Below are positions 56,157-64,000 of a stretch of 64,000 nucleotides of DNA, one piece after another; positions within the stretch are counted from its first letter, which is position 1; the number at the start of each line of letters is the position of its first letter. A program made the position numbers and the translations under genes. The stretch is from Aliivibrio finisterrensis_A (lineage in GTDB: Bacteria > Pseudomonadota > Gammaproteobacteria > Enterobacterales > Vibrionaceae), in assembly GCF_004167675.1 (NCBI RefSeq), contig NZ_SEZQ01000005.1, one strand, 5' to 3'. Under the pieces are notes generated by a model. The model did no database searches, was not told the DNA's origin, and saw nothing but the letters and a program-made list of their open reading frames with translations.

Positions 56157-57506
56157 GTGAACCCTATAAATGTTGCTAAATTTGGCGGAACAAGTGTTGC
56201 AAATTTTGAAGCAATGAGCCGCAGCGCTTATGTCATAGAACAGAACCAAAATACTCACCTTGTCGTTATCAGTGCTTGCTCCGGAGTCACTAATCTTTTA
56301 GTTGAACTCGCAAATGGCACACAAGATAATCAAAGAAAAAAAGTAATCCTCTCTGAACTCAAGTCCATACATTTTTCAGTATTAGACCAACTTTCCGATC
56401 CCATTTACCCTGAAAAAGCCATTCTTGAAATCCTTGATGATATAGAAAAAGCGACTGATGCTGCGACTTTCCAACCTAGCGATAAACTTACTGACCACCT
56501 TGTCGCGTGTGGTGAGTTAATGTCTACCCACCTTTTTACTCAACTATTGATTGAACGTGGAAATTCTGCAGTTCGCTTTGATATTCGAACCGTACTACGC
56601 ACCGATTCAAAATTTGGTAAAGGTGAACCTCAACTTGAAGAAATTACTCGTTTAGCTCGAGAAAAACTGATACCTCTATGTCAAAAACATATCGTTGTAA
56701 CGCAGGGCTTTATTGGCTCAGATAGCCAAGGGAGTACAACAACATTAGGTCGAGGAGGCAGTGATTACAGTGCCGCTTTGATTGCAGAATCAGTGAATGC
56801 ATGTGGATTAGAGATTTGGACCGATGTTCCGGGTATTTATACAACCGACCCACGTATTGCCTCTGCTGCCTCACCAATCCCTGAAATCAGTTTCAGCGAA
56901 GCCTCTGAAATGGCAAATTATGGGGCTAAAATATTGCACCCATCAACCCTATTGCCAGCACTTCGCCATCAAATTCCGGTATTTGTTGGTTCATCAAAAG
57001 AACCAGAAAAAGGCGGCACATGGATTAAACAACAGGTAAATAGCTCTCCATTATTTAGAGCGCTAACCCTACGCTGCAATCAAACCATGGTGACATTACA
57101 TAGCCCAAATATGTTTCATGCTTACGGTTTCCTTGCCGAAGTGTTTAAAATTTTGGCAAAATACCAAATATCTGTAGATTTAATTACAACTTCCGAAGTC
57201 AGTGTTGCTCTCACTCTTGATCAAACAAATACCAATGGCAAAGCACCTGAATTGCCACCAGAAGCACAGCAAGAACTTGAAGAACTCTGCACAATCGAAA
57301 TAGAACACAATTTGTGCTTAGTTGCGCTCATTGGTAATCAAATGAGTCACTCTAAAGGCTCAGCTAAACAAGTATTCGGTACTTTAGAGGATTTCAATTT
57401 ACGTATGATTTGTTATGGTGCAAGCCAACATAATTTATGCTTTTTATTAAATGAATCAGACTCAAAACGTGCAGTTCAAGTTCTACATAAAGAGTTATTT
57501 GAATAA
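56157..57506 (+). CDS. lysC: Lysine-sensitive aspartokinase III
   Basis: Phosphorylates aspartate, first step to lysine, threonine and methionine. Monofunctional, 449 aa: kinase domain with KFGGTSVAN (8-16) and TLGRGGSDYSAAL, then C-terminal ACT domains (about 310-449) for lysine feedback. The start is GTG at 56157, preceded by AGGA. Controlled by the lysine riboswitch upstream. A MITE copy lies 34 bases after the stop. Confidence 0.96.
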   Translation: MNPINVAKFGGTSVANFEAMSRSAYVIEQNQNTHLVVISACSGVTNLLVELANGTQDNQRKKVILSELKSIHFSVLDQLSDPIYPEKAILEILDDIEKATDAATFQPSDKLTDHLVACGELMSTHLFTQLLIERGNSAVRFDIRTVLRTDSKFGKGEPQLEEITRLAREKLIPLCQKHIVVTQGFIGSDSQGSTTTLGRGGSDYSAALIAESVNACGLEIWTDVPGIYTTDPRIASAASPIPEISFSEASEMANYGAKILHPSTLLPALRHQIPVFVGSSKEPEKGGTWIKQQVNSSPLFRALTLRCNQTMVTLHSPNMFHAYGFLAEVFKILAKYQISVDLITTSEVSVALTLDQTNTNGKAPELPPEAQQELEELCTIEIEHNLCLVALIGNQMSHSKGSAKQVFGTLEDFNLRMICYGASQHNLCFLLNESDSKRAVQVLHKELFE

Positions 57507-57540
57507 ATAGAACTAATTTAAATAAGGACCTGACCATTTA

Positions 57541-57700
57541 TACCAATCTACATAAGTATTTGATCATTCTTGCTTGTTAAAATCGATTATATCTGCGTTA
57601 TAAATTTTGTAATTAGAACCACTAGTTACTGTAATTTATGCCTTGCTCTAATCGATTTTTCCTACGCAATTATCTGATCAACTATTTATCCAGAATGGTA
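57541..57700. mobile_element. 160-bp palindromic MITE-like element, copy 2
   Basis: Runs TACCAATCTACATAAG to CCAGAATGGTA. TTA flanks both sides (57538-57540 and 57701-57703), a 3-bp target duplication different from the other copies. It differs at only about two positions from copy 1 read in the opposite strand, indicating recent movement. It separates lysC from its bidirectional terminator. Confidence 0.9.
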
Positions 57701-57702
57701 TT

Positions 57703-57725
57703 ACACTTGAATATATATCAAGTGT
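57703..57725. repeat. Perfect 8-bp inverted repeat beside the MITE
   Basis: ACACTTGA (57703-57710) and TCAAGTGT (57718-57725) with a seven-base AT loop, located between the MITE end and the lysC/metH terminator. It could be a secondary terminator hairpin; no T run follows. Confidence 0.45.
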
Positions 57726-57732
57726 ATAAACT

Positions 57733-57768
57733 AAAAATCCCATTAATAGATTTATTAATGGGATTTTT
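57733..57768. terminator. Bidirectional terminator between lysC and metH
   Basis: AAAAATCCCATTAATA and TATTAATGGGATTTTT form a 16-bp perfect stem with A and T runs at both ends, for the convergent lysC and metH. Confidence 0.92.
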
Positions 57769-57782
57769 AATTTAAAAAGAAA

Positions 57783-60700
57783 TTAGTTTAAATTTGGACC
57801 TAACCATTTTTCAGTCTCTAACATGTCCCAGCCTTTTCTTTCTGCGTAACTCTCTGCCTGATCTTTTTGGATCTGAGCTATCGCAAAATAACGAGAATCA
57901 GGGTGAGAGAAATACATGCCAGAAACAGAGGCTCCCGGCCACATAGCATAACTAGAAGTCAACGACATTCCTATTGCTTCTTCAACATCCATCAACTCCC
58001 ACAATGTCCCTTTTTCGGTATGCTCAGGGCAAGCAGGGTATCCAGGTGCCGGGCGAATACCTTGATACTTTTCACGGATAAGATCATCATTTGAAAGATC
58101 TTCGTCTTGAGAGTATCCCCAAATATCTTTACGTACTTCTTTATGCAAATATTCGGCAAACGCTTCAGCTAAACGGTCAGCAACGGCTTGGATCATAATT
58201 GCATTATAATCATCACCTTTGGCTTTATAGTCATCCGCAAGCTCTCTTTCACCAATACCACCAGTCACAGCAAAGCCACCAATCCAATCGGCCTTTCCGC
58301 TCTTTTTCGGTGCGATATAATCAGATAAACAATAGTTAAACCCTTTTGGCTTTTCTGTTTGTTGACGTAAATTATGTAGAACTTTCAATACCTCAGTACG
58401 TGATTCATCGGTATACACTTCAATATCATCATCAATGCTGTTGGCAGGAAAAAGCGCACACATTCCTCGCGCTTTTAGTAAACCTTCTTTTTCTACACGA
58501 TCCAATAGATCATTCGCGTCTTTATATAAACGCTTCGCTTCTTCACCCACTTCTTCATGATCTAAAATTGCAGGGTATTTGCCCATTAAAGACCATGTCA
58601 TAAAGAATGGAGTCCAATCAATATATTGGCGTAATGTAGCAACATCCATATCATCAATAATATGTACACCCGGCTTTACAGGTGCTGGAGGCGTGTAGTT
58701 TACCCAATCAATATCGACTCTGTTTGCTCGCGCCCTTTCTAGTGAAACGGGTTTTGTTCGTGGTGTTTTACGATTATGTTGATCACGTACACGCTCGTAA
58801 TCTAAATCTAATTTTTCAACAAATGCAGGTTTCAATTCATCAGAAAGTAATGACGTGCATACACCAACCGCACGAGAAGCGTTGTTAACATAAACCACAG
58901 GTTGAGAGTAATTTTGCTCTATCTTCACCGCTGTATGTGCTTTAGAGGTTGTTGCTCCACCAATCAAAAGTGGCAAATCAAAGCCTTGACGCTCCATCTC
59001 TTTAGCCACATGAACCATCTCATCAAGCGATGGTGTAATAAGACCAGAAAGTCCAATAATATCGACGTTCTCTTCTTTCGCAACTTTTAGAATTTTCTCA
59101 CAAGAAACCATCACGCCAAGATCAATGATCTCATAGTTATTACATTGAAGAACAACCCCAACGATATTCTTGCCGATATCGTGTACGTCACCTTTCACCG
59201 TTGCTAATAAGATTTTGCCATTGGTTGAACCGACATCTTTCGTGGCATTAATAAAAGGTTCTAAATGCGCTACGGCTTGTTTCATCACTCGCGCAGACTT
59301 AACCACTTGAGGAAGGAACATTTTCCCTTCACCAAATAAATCACCCACGACGTTCATGCCGTCCATTAAAGGACCTTCGATCACTTCAATAGGGCGAGCT
59401 GCATTGACTCGTGCTTCTTCTGTATCTTCAACAATGAAGTCAGTAATTCCCTTCACTAAAGAATGTTCAAGGCGTTTTTCTACCGACCACGCTCTCCATT
59501 CTAAAGCCGATTTATCTTCAACCTTTCCGACCGTTCGTTCTAGATATTCTGTTGCCATATCAAGTAAGCGTTCTGTTGAATCATCACGACGGTTAAGTAC
59601 GACATCTTCTACCGCTTCACGTAAATCTTCAGGTACATTATCGTAAATTTCTAATTGGCCTGCATTTACGATACCCATATCCATACCGTTCTTAAAACAG
59701 TGATATAAGAACACGGCGTGAATAGCTTCACGTACGTAATTATTACCTCGGAATGAGAATGATACGTTAGATACGCCACCTGAAATCATGGCATGGGGAA
59801 GCGTTCTTTTTATATCAGCAACGGCTTCAATAAAATCAACAGCGTAGTTGTTATGCTCATCGATTCCTGTTGCAACAGCAAAGATATTTGGGTCAAAAAT
59901 AATGTCTTCTGGTGGAAAACCAATTTCATCTACTAAGATGTTATAAGCGTTAGTACATATTTCTATTTTTCGCTCACGCGTATCCGCTTGACCTACTTCA
60001 TCAAAGGCCATCACAATTACAGCCGCACCATAGCGACGGATTAGCTTAGCTTGTTGTAAGAATTTTTCTTTACCTTCTTTAAGTGATATTGAGTTAACAA
60101 TACCCTTACCTTGAATACATTTTAAACCTGCTTCGATAACTTCCCATTTAGAAGAATCGACCATTACAGGAACTTTAGATATCTCAGGTTCTGAAGCGCA
60201 GAGGTTTAAGAATTTAACCATACACGCTTCAGCATCAAGCATCCCTTCATCCATATTGATATCGATGATTTGAGCGCCGTTTTCTACTTGATCACGAGCA
60301 ACACTCAATGCTTCATCATATAACTCTTCTTTAATTAAACGTTTAAAACGAGCCGAGCCAGTAACATTGGTTCTTTCACCAACGTTTACAAAAAGAGAGT
60401 CTTTCTCAATCGTTAATGGCTCTAGACCTGATAAACGACAAGCAACAGGAAGTGTCGGCAATTGACGGGGCTTAACACCTTCAACCACTTGTGCCATTTG
60501 GCGGATATGCTCAGGTGTTGTGCCACAACAACCACCAATCAAATTTAGGAAACCACTTTCAGCCCATTCCTTTACATGCTCTGCCATTTCCTCTGGAGAG
60601 AGATCATATTCACCAAAGGCGTTAGGTAAACCGGCATTAGGGTGTGCAGACACGCTGCATTCTGAAATACGAGATAGCTCACTCACATACTCACGTAACT

Positions 60701-61463
60701 CATCAGGCCCCAACGCACAGTTCAAACCGAATGAGATTGGTTTAACATGACGTAAAGCATTGTAGAACGCTTCGGTTGTTTGACCAGATAAAGTTCGCCC
60801 TGATGCATCGGTTATCGTACCTGAGATCATTACTGGTAATGTTATACCCATTTCTTCAAAAACGGATTCTACGGCAAAAGAACAGGCTTTTGCATTCAAG
60901 GTATCAAAGATAGTTTCGATAAGAATTAAATCAGAACCACCTCTAATTAAGGCTCGAGTGGATTCAGAATAGGCTTCAACTAATTCATCAAAAGAAACAT
61001 TTCGATAGCCTGGGTCATTTACATCAGGGGAGATAGAACATGTTCGGTTTGTAGGACCTAAAACACCTGCAACATAACGCGGTTTATGTGGTGTTTTTAA
61101 TGTCCACTCATCAGCGACTTCTCTTGCTAACCTTGCAGCTTCGAAGTTCATTTCTTCGCTCAGGCTTTCCATATCATAGTCAGCCATTGCGATTGTTGTT
61201 GAGTTAAAGGTATTCGTTTCTAAAATATCAGCACCCGCTTCTAAATAAGCAGAATGAATATCCCTGATAATTTGAGGACGAGAAAGCACTAAAAGGTCAT
61301 TGTTACCTTTTAAATCACAATGCCAATCACTAAAGCGCTCTCCACGATAATCTTGCTCTTCAAACTTATACTCTTGGATCATGGTACCCATACCACCATC
61401 TATCAAAAGAATACGTTTTAATAACTGTTGTTCTATTTGAGTTTTTATATTGCTTCCTGCCAC
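57783..61463 (-). CDS. metH: Cobalamin-dependent methionine synthase
   Basis: Methylates homocysteine using methyl-tetrahydrofolate and cobalamin. 1226 aa, nearly identical in length to E. coli MetH: homocysteine domain with zinc Cys residues in GLNCALG and GGCCGTTP, folate domain (NVGERTNVTGSARF), cap and B12 domains with DVHDIGKN (axial His near 759), and the C-terminal AdoMet reactivation domain (RPAPGYPACPEH). A possible MetJ box lies upstream. Convergent with lysC. Confidence 0.98.
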   Translation of the reverse strand: MAGSNIKTQIEQQLLKRILLIDGGMGTMIQEYKFEEQDYRGERFSDWHCDLKGNNDLLVLSRPQIIRDIHSAYLEAGADILETNTFNSTTIAMADYDMESLSEEMNFEAARLAREVADEWTLKTPHKPRYVAGVLGPTNRTCSISPDVNDPGYRNVSFDELVEAYSESTRALIRGGSDLILIETIFDTLNAKACSFAVESVFEEMGITLPVMISGTITDASGRTLSGQTTEAFYNALRHVKPISFGLNCALGPDELREYVSELSRISECSVSAHPNAGLPNAFGEYDLSPEEMAEHVKEWAESGFLNLIGGCCGTTPEHIRQMAQVVEGVKPRQLPTLPVACRLSGLEPLTIEKDSLFVNVGERTNVTGSARFKRLIKEELYDEALSVARDQVENGAQIIDINMDEGMLDAEACMVKFLNLCASEPEISKVPVMVDSSKWEVIEAGLKCIQGKGIVNSISLKEGKEKFLQQAKLIRRYGAAVIVMAFDEVGQADTRERKIEICTNAYNILVDEIGFPPEDIIFDPNIFAVATGIDEHNNYAVDFIEAVADIKRTLPHAMISGGVSNVSFSFRGNNYVREAIHAVFLYHCFKNGMDMGIVNAGQLEIYDNVPEDLREAVEDVVLNRRDDSTERLLDMATEYLERTVGKVEDKSALEWRAWSVEKRLEHSLVKGITDFIVEDTEEARVNAARPIEVIEGPLMDGMNVVGDLFGEGKMFLPQVVKSARVMKQAVAHLEPFINATKDVGSTNGKILLATVKGDVHDIGKNIVGVVLQCNNYEIIDLGVMVSCEKILKVAKEENVDIIGLSGLITPSLDEMVHVAKEMERQGFDLPLLIGGATTSKAHTAVKIEQNYSQPVVYVNNASRAVGVCTSLLSDELKPAFVEKLDLDYERVRDQHNRKTPRTKPVSLERARANRVDIDWVNYTPPAPVKPGVHIIDDMDVATLRQYIDWTPFFMTWSLMGKYPAILDHEEVGEEAKRLYKDANDLLDRVEKEGLLKARGMCALFPANSIDDDIEVYTDESRTEVLKVLHNLRQQTEKPKGFNYCLSDYIAPKKSGKADWIGGFAVTGGIGERELADDYKAKGDDYNAIMIQAVADRLAEAFAEYLHKEVRKDIWGYSQDEDLSNDDLIREKYQGIRPAPGYPACPEHTEKGTLWELMDVEEAIGMSLTSSYAMWPGASVSGMYFSHPDSRYFAIAQIQKDQAESYAERKGWDMLETEKWLGPNLN

Positions 61464-61516
61464 GGTACTGCCTCATCCATAATACGTTTCTTTTACAATC
61501 CTATCACACATAGAAT

Positions 61517-61532
61517 AGGAATCTAGACGTCC
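61517..61532 (-). promoter_or_regulatory. Possible MetJ operator upstream of metH
   Basis: Two adjacent 8-mers, AGGAATCT and AGACGTCC, match the MetJ half-site AGACGTCT at 5/8 and 7/8 positions. They lie 54-69 bases upstream of the metH start. MetJ normally binds two or more tandem boxes, so this is a weak but positioned candidate. Confidence 0.35.
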
Positions 61533-61643
61533 AAAATGGATTTATTTCCACAAATTAGAAATAAAGTTTGATATTTATCAAATAGAGCGGAAAATGACCT
61601 TAATCACATTTTGTTACATTAATAACATATTTAGAGGTTAACC

Positions 61644-62921
61644 ATGTCTGTGTATAACACACTCTGTTTTCTAGCAGCTGCTGCTATGCTAATTGCTTTT
61701 ATTAATAGCAAGATAGGAAAAATGCAAACTACGATCGCTATCACTGCAGGTTCAATGATGTTATCACTAGGAATCATCATCGCTGGGCAAAATGATTGGT
61801 TTAACCTAAGAGAAGTGGCAACCGAAACTTTAACTGAGATAGATTTTGAAGACTTCCTATTAAATGGAATACTTGGTTTCTTATTGTTTGCCGGTGGACT
61901 AGGAATCAAATTACAAAACCTGAAAGACCAAAAATGGGAAATAACGGTACTTGCTTTAGGGGCAACGCTATTTTCAACCTTCTTTATTGGTTTTGCGTTA
62001 TGGGGAATATGCAATCTCATTGGTATTAATCTTGATTTAATCTACTGCTTATTATTTGGTTCCCTTATCTCTCCAACTGATCCTATTGCTGTTCTCGCTA
62101 TTGTAAAAAAACTGAATGCACCACAACGCATTTCAACTCAAATCGAAGGTGAATCGTTATTTAATGATGGTTTTGGCTTAGTTATCTTCGTAACACTATT
62201 TACGATTGCTTTTGGCTCAGAAGCACCAACAGTCGGTAGTGTCACTGCATTATTTTTACAAGAAGCTATTGGCGGTATTATTTATGGGTTTGTTTTAGGT
62301 CTAATTTTTCATTATCTAATAAGCTCTACAAATGACCATTCAATGGAATTATTATTAACTATAGGTATTCCAACATCAGGTTATGCCTTTGCTGGGATCC
62401 TTGAAGTTTCAGGTCCATTAGCAATGGTTGTATCTGGAATTATGATTGGTAACTGGACACGTTATATTGGTTTTTCAAAAGAAAGTGAAGACCATCTAGA
62501 TCACTTCTGGGAGTTGGTTGATGAATTCTTAAATGGTGTATTATTTCTTCTTATCGGTATGTCGATGCTTCTGTTTCAATTCCATCAAGAAGACTGGGTA
62601 TTAATGGCAATATCTATTCCACTAGTACTAGCAAGTCGCTACTTAAGTGTCTTTTTGTCTTATATTGGCTTTAAGCGATTTAGAACCTATAACCCATTAT
62701 CTGTAAATATATTAACCTGGGGTGGACTTAGAGGAGGTTTAGCCTTAGCGATGGCTCTAGCTATCCCTGCTGGTATTTTAGTTATCCCAGAGAAGAATAT
62801 AGACGTACGAGAAATCATACTTGTTATGACTTATTCAGTCGTTGTCTTCTCTATTTTAGTTCAAGGTTCTACCATTACAGCAATGATTGAAAAAGCAAAA
62901 AAATTAGAAAAAGATACTTAA
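61644..62921 (+). CDS. CPA1-family Na+(K+)/H+ antiporter
   Basis: 425 aa with about 12-13 membrane spans. SPTDPIAVLAIVKKL (near 142-156) is the Asp-containing ion-binding helix of CPA1/NhaP exchangers, followed by EGESLFNDGFGLVIF. An NhaP-like protein without an added cytoplasmic domain; whether it carries sodium or potassium cannot be told. AGAGG lies seven bases before the ATG. Ends with a hairpin terminator. Confidence 0.9.
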   Translation: MSVYNTLCFLAAAAMLIAFINSKIGKMQTTIAITAGSMMLSLGIIIAGQNDWFNLREVATETLTEIDFEDFLLNGILGFLLFAGGLGIKLQNLKDQKWEITVLALGATLFSTFFIGFALWGICNLIGINLDLIYCLLFGSLISPTDPIAVLAIVKKLNAPQRISTQIEGESLFNDGFGLVIFVTLFTIAFGSEAPTVGSVTALFLQEAIGGIIYGFVLGLIFHYLISSTNDHSMELLLTIGIPTSGYAFAGILEVSGPLAMVVSGIMIGNWTRYIGFSKESEDHLDHFWELVDEFLNGVLFLLIGMSMLLFQFHQEDWVLMAISIPLVLASRYLSVFLSYIGFKRFRTYNPLSVNILTWGGLRGGLALAMALAIPAGILVIPEKNIDVREIILVMTYSVVVFSILVQGSTITAMIEKAKKLEKDT

Positions 62922-62942
62922 CCTCTATCGCAGTAAATATTA

Positions 62943-62975
62943 GTGGAGATGCATTTTATGTATCTCCATTTTTTA
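62943..62975 (+). terminator. Terminator after the antiporter gene
   Basis: TGGAGATGCA and TGTATCTCCA (one mismatch) pair around a five-base loop and are followed by TTTTTTAT, 22 bases after the stop. Confidence 0.8.
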
Positions 62976-62992
62976 TACCTATACAATAATCT

Positions 62993-63018
62993 TCCTAACC
63001 TTCTGTCTGAGCTTTTCC
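62993..63018 (-). repeat. Decayed third copy of the tRNA-Asp terminator
   Basis: TCCTAACCTTCTGTCTGAGCTTTTCC aligns with the intact terminator sequence CCTAATCTTTCGATTAGGGCTTTTTT at about two-thirds of positions, directly next to tRNA-like unit A and in the same relative position as the two intact terminators. It no longer forms a good stem. Suggests the [tRNA-like + terminator] unit was once repeated three times. Confidence 0.4.
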
Positions 63019-63025
63019 AATATAG

Positions 63026-63132
63026 CGGCTACGTTAACGGGACTTTCTATTAACCTTGAGAGCGACACGCCCCCAGCGTGACTGGCCGCTAAGCTCTCCA
63101 ATAGAAAGCCTAACCAACTGAACTGCCACTTC
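63026..63132 (-). pseudogene. Degenerate tRNA-Asp-like unit A with nested hairpin
   Basis: Reading the minus strand, the 5' 25 bases match tRNA-Asp (GTGGCAGTTCAGTTGGTTAG), the GTC anticodon region is kept as CCAGTCACG, and the sequence returns to tRNA-Asp at AGTCCCGT. Between these blocks extra segments form nested stems: CTTTCTATT with AATAGAAAG, GAGAGC with GCTCTC, CACGC with GCGTG. The T arm and acceptor stem are lost and position 33 is A, so it cannot be a working tRNA. Its surroundings repeat those of the real tRNA-Asp. Confidence 0.75.
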
Positions 63133-63172
63133 GCGATGTCTATTCTGCATCATTTTACTTTTATCCGGACGT

Positions 63173-63205
63173 AAAAAAGCCCTAATCTTTCGATTAGGAC
63201 TTTTT
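63173..63205 (-). terminator. Terminator duplicate between tRNA-like unit A and the MITE
   Basis: Near-copy of the tRNA-Asp terminator at 63524-63557. One change (AGGAC for AGGGC) becomes a U-G pair in the minus-strand RNA, so the hairpin is preserved. T run on the minus side. Confidence 0.8.
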
Positions 63206-63216
63206 CAAATAAGTGA

Positions 63217-63375
63217 TACCAATCTACATAAGTATTTGATCATTCTGCTTGTTAAAATCGATTATATCAGCGTTATAAATTTTGTAATTAGATCCACTAG
63301 TTACTGTAATTTATGCCTTGCTCTAATCGATTTTTCCTAAGCAATTATCTGAACAACTACTTATCCAGAATGGTA
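63217..63375. mobile_element. 159-bp palindromic MITE-like element, copy 3
   Basis: Same termini as copies 1 and 2, with a one-base deletion and a few substitutions. TGA flanks it at 63214-63216 and 63376-63378. Inserted exactly at the 3' end of tRNA-like unit B, between it and the duplicated terminator. Confidence 0.9.
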
Positions 63376-63483
63376 TGATTACGTTAACGGGACTTTCTAT
63401 TAACCTTAAGAGCGACACGTCCCCCGGCGTGACTGGCCGCTAAGCTCTCCAATAGAAAGTCTAACCAACTGAACTGCCACTCC
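63376..63483 (-). pseudogene. Degenerate tRNA-Asp-like unit B with nested hairpin
   Basis: Same design as unit A: 5' tRNA-Asp sequence (GGAGTGGCAGTTCAGTTGG), anticodon-like block CCAGTCACG, and return at AGTCCCGT, with inserted stems ACTTTCTATT/AATAGAAAGT (10 bp, perfect), GAGAGC/GCTCTT and CACG/CGTG. Differences from unit A mostly keep pairing through G-U. The 3' acceptor strand and CCA are replaced by TAACGTAATCA, so it is not an active tRNA. It follows the real tRNA-Asp terminator. Confidence 0.78.
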
Positions 63484-63523
63484 GCAGTGTCTATTCTGCA
63501 TCATTTTACTTTTATTCAGACGT

Positions 63524-63557
63524 AAAAAAGCCCTAATCTTTCGATTAGGGCTTTTTT
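63524..63557 (-). terminator. Terminator of the rrn operon after tRNA-Asp
   Basis: AAAAAAGCCCTAATC and GATTAGGGCTTTTTT form a 15-bp perfect stem with a four-base loop and T run. It lies eight bases beyond the tRNA-Asp 3' end and should end rRNA operon transcription. Confidence 0.93.
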
Positions 63558-63564
63558 AGTATAG

Positions 63565-63641
63565 TGGCGGAGTGGACGGGACTCGAACCCGCGACCCCCG
63601 GCGTGACAGGCCGGTATTCTAACCAACTGAACTACCACTCC
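63565..63641 (-). tRNA. tRNA-Asp (GTC)
   Basis: 77 nt with encoded CCA. Acceptor GGAGTGG pairs with CCACTCC, D arm AGTTCAGTTGGTT, anticodon loop CTGTCAC with GTC, T arm GCGGGTTCGAGTCCCGT. Differs from E. coli tRNA-Asp at only a few paired positions. It is the distal gene of an rrn operon on the minus strand. Confidence 0.98.
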
Positions 63642-63705
63642 GCAGTGTCTATTCAGCATATTGCTATTTTTGATTTTACTTTTATTAAAAAGTAAAAATA
63701 AATAG

Positions 63706-63824
63706 GAGCCTGGCGATGTCCTACTCTCACATGGGGAAACCCCACACTACCATCGGCGCTATTACGTTTCACTTCTGAGTTCGGCATGGGATCAGGTGGG
63801 TCCATAACGCTATGGTCGCCAAGC
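63706..63824 (-). rRNA. rrf: 5S ribosomal RNA
   Basis: Minus strand: contains CCCATGCCGAACTCAGAAG and GCGCCGATGGTAGTGTGGGG, diagnostic 5S sequences, with terminal pairing GCTTGGCGA...TCGCCAGGC. About 119 nt; ends are approximate. It lies between the 23S end and tRNA-Asp. Confidence 0.96.
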
Positions 63825-63917
63825 AAATTCTTTAATTCGGAAAGCTTATTGTGTTCTTAATCACATTCAATCTGTTTCTTGCAACTTCAAATCCGTTCAA
63901 AACCCCTTGGGTGTTGT

Positions 63918-64000
63918 ATGGTTAAGCCTCACGGGCAATTAGTATCAGTTAGCTCAATGCCTCGCAGCACTTACACACCTGACCTATCTACGTCGTAGTC
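63918..64000 (-). rRNA. rrl: 23S ribosomal RNA, 3' end only
   Basis: The final 83 bases of the gene are in the window, on the minus strand, with the conserved tail CCGTGAGGCTTAACC form (here CCCGTGAGGCTTAACCAT). The rest continues beyond position 64000. The 5' part, 16S and spacer tRNAs lie outside. Confidence 0.93.

Noticed and set aside
63026..63483. Units A and B as functional tRNA-Asp genes
   Set aside because: Acceptor and T arms are not formed, the encoded CCA is missing and U33 is replaced by A.
1..64000. CRISPR arrays, integron sites, prophage genes, intact IS transposases
   Set aside because: None seen on reading the window; all long frames belong to housekeeping, envelope, pilus or repair genes.

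Overview
The window reads as chromosome I of a member of the Vibrionaceae, most likely Aliivibrio (Vibrio) fischeri or a close relative. This rests on the AT-rich composition, a complete MSHA pilus locus placed between mreBCD and ssb, the PglL-type ligase next to uvrA, and an rrn operon ending in tRNA-Asp. It is almost entirely core genome. Nearly every gene can be named from protein sequence and synteny; no prophage, integron, CRISPR array or intact insertion sequence was seen.

Layout. (1) 1-6.2 kb: the end of ridA, then minus-strand envelope genes idi, plsC, murA, ibaG and mlaBCDEF (retrograde phospholipid transport). (2) 6.3-16 kb, plus strand: yrbG-type antiporter, kdsD-kdsC (Kdo synthesis), lptC-lptA-lptB (LPS export), rpoN, hpf, ptsN, rapZ, npr (nitrogen-PTS), mgtE. 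(3) 16-20.5 kb: pmbA (tldE), darP (yjgA), tldD and a nitrilase-family amidase. (4) 20.6-29 kb, minus strand: yhdP, rng, maf, mreD, mreC, mreB (rod shape, RNA decay, lipid traffic). (5) 29-47.5 kb, minus strand: the whole MSHA type IV pilus locus, mshH-I-J-K-L-M-N-E-G-F-B-A-C-D-O-P-Q. (6) 47.7-54.6 kb: ssb, galU, uvrA with two candidate LexA boxes, and a PglL/Wzy-type O-oligosaccharyltransferase. (7) 54.6-63 kb: class V aminotransferase, lysine riboswitch plus lysC, metH, and a CPA1 Na+/H+ antiporter. (8) 63-64 kb, minus strand: the 3' end of an rrn operon (23S end, 5S, tRNA-Asp, terminator) followed by two degenerate tRNA-Asp-like units.

The genes form functional blocks. The mla, kds, lpt, murA, plsC, yhdP and mre genes together build and maintain the envelope. 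The msh block supplies pilins (A, B, C, D, O, P), motor (E, carrying c-di-GMP-type MshEN repeats), platform (G), secretin (L) and alignment proteins (I-N), with a CsrD-like MshH at its head.

The least explained sequences are non-coding. A 160-bp, nearly fully palindromic MITE-like element occurs in three near-identical copies, each flanked by its own 3-bp TNA duplication, and a decayed half copy is also present. Two tRNA-Asp-derived units downstream of the rrn operon have lost tRNA function but share a nested hairpin whose pairing is kept by wobble changes. A perfect 11-bp inverted repeat lies inside the start of ptsN, and a terminator-like hairpin sits directly after the major pilin gene mshA.
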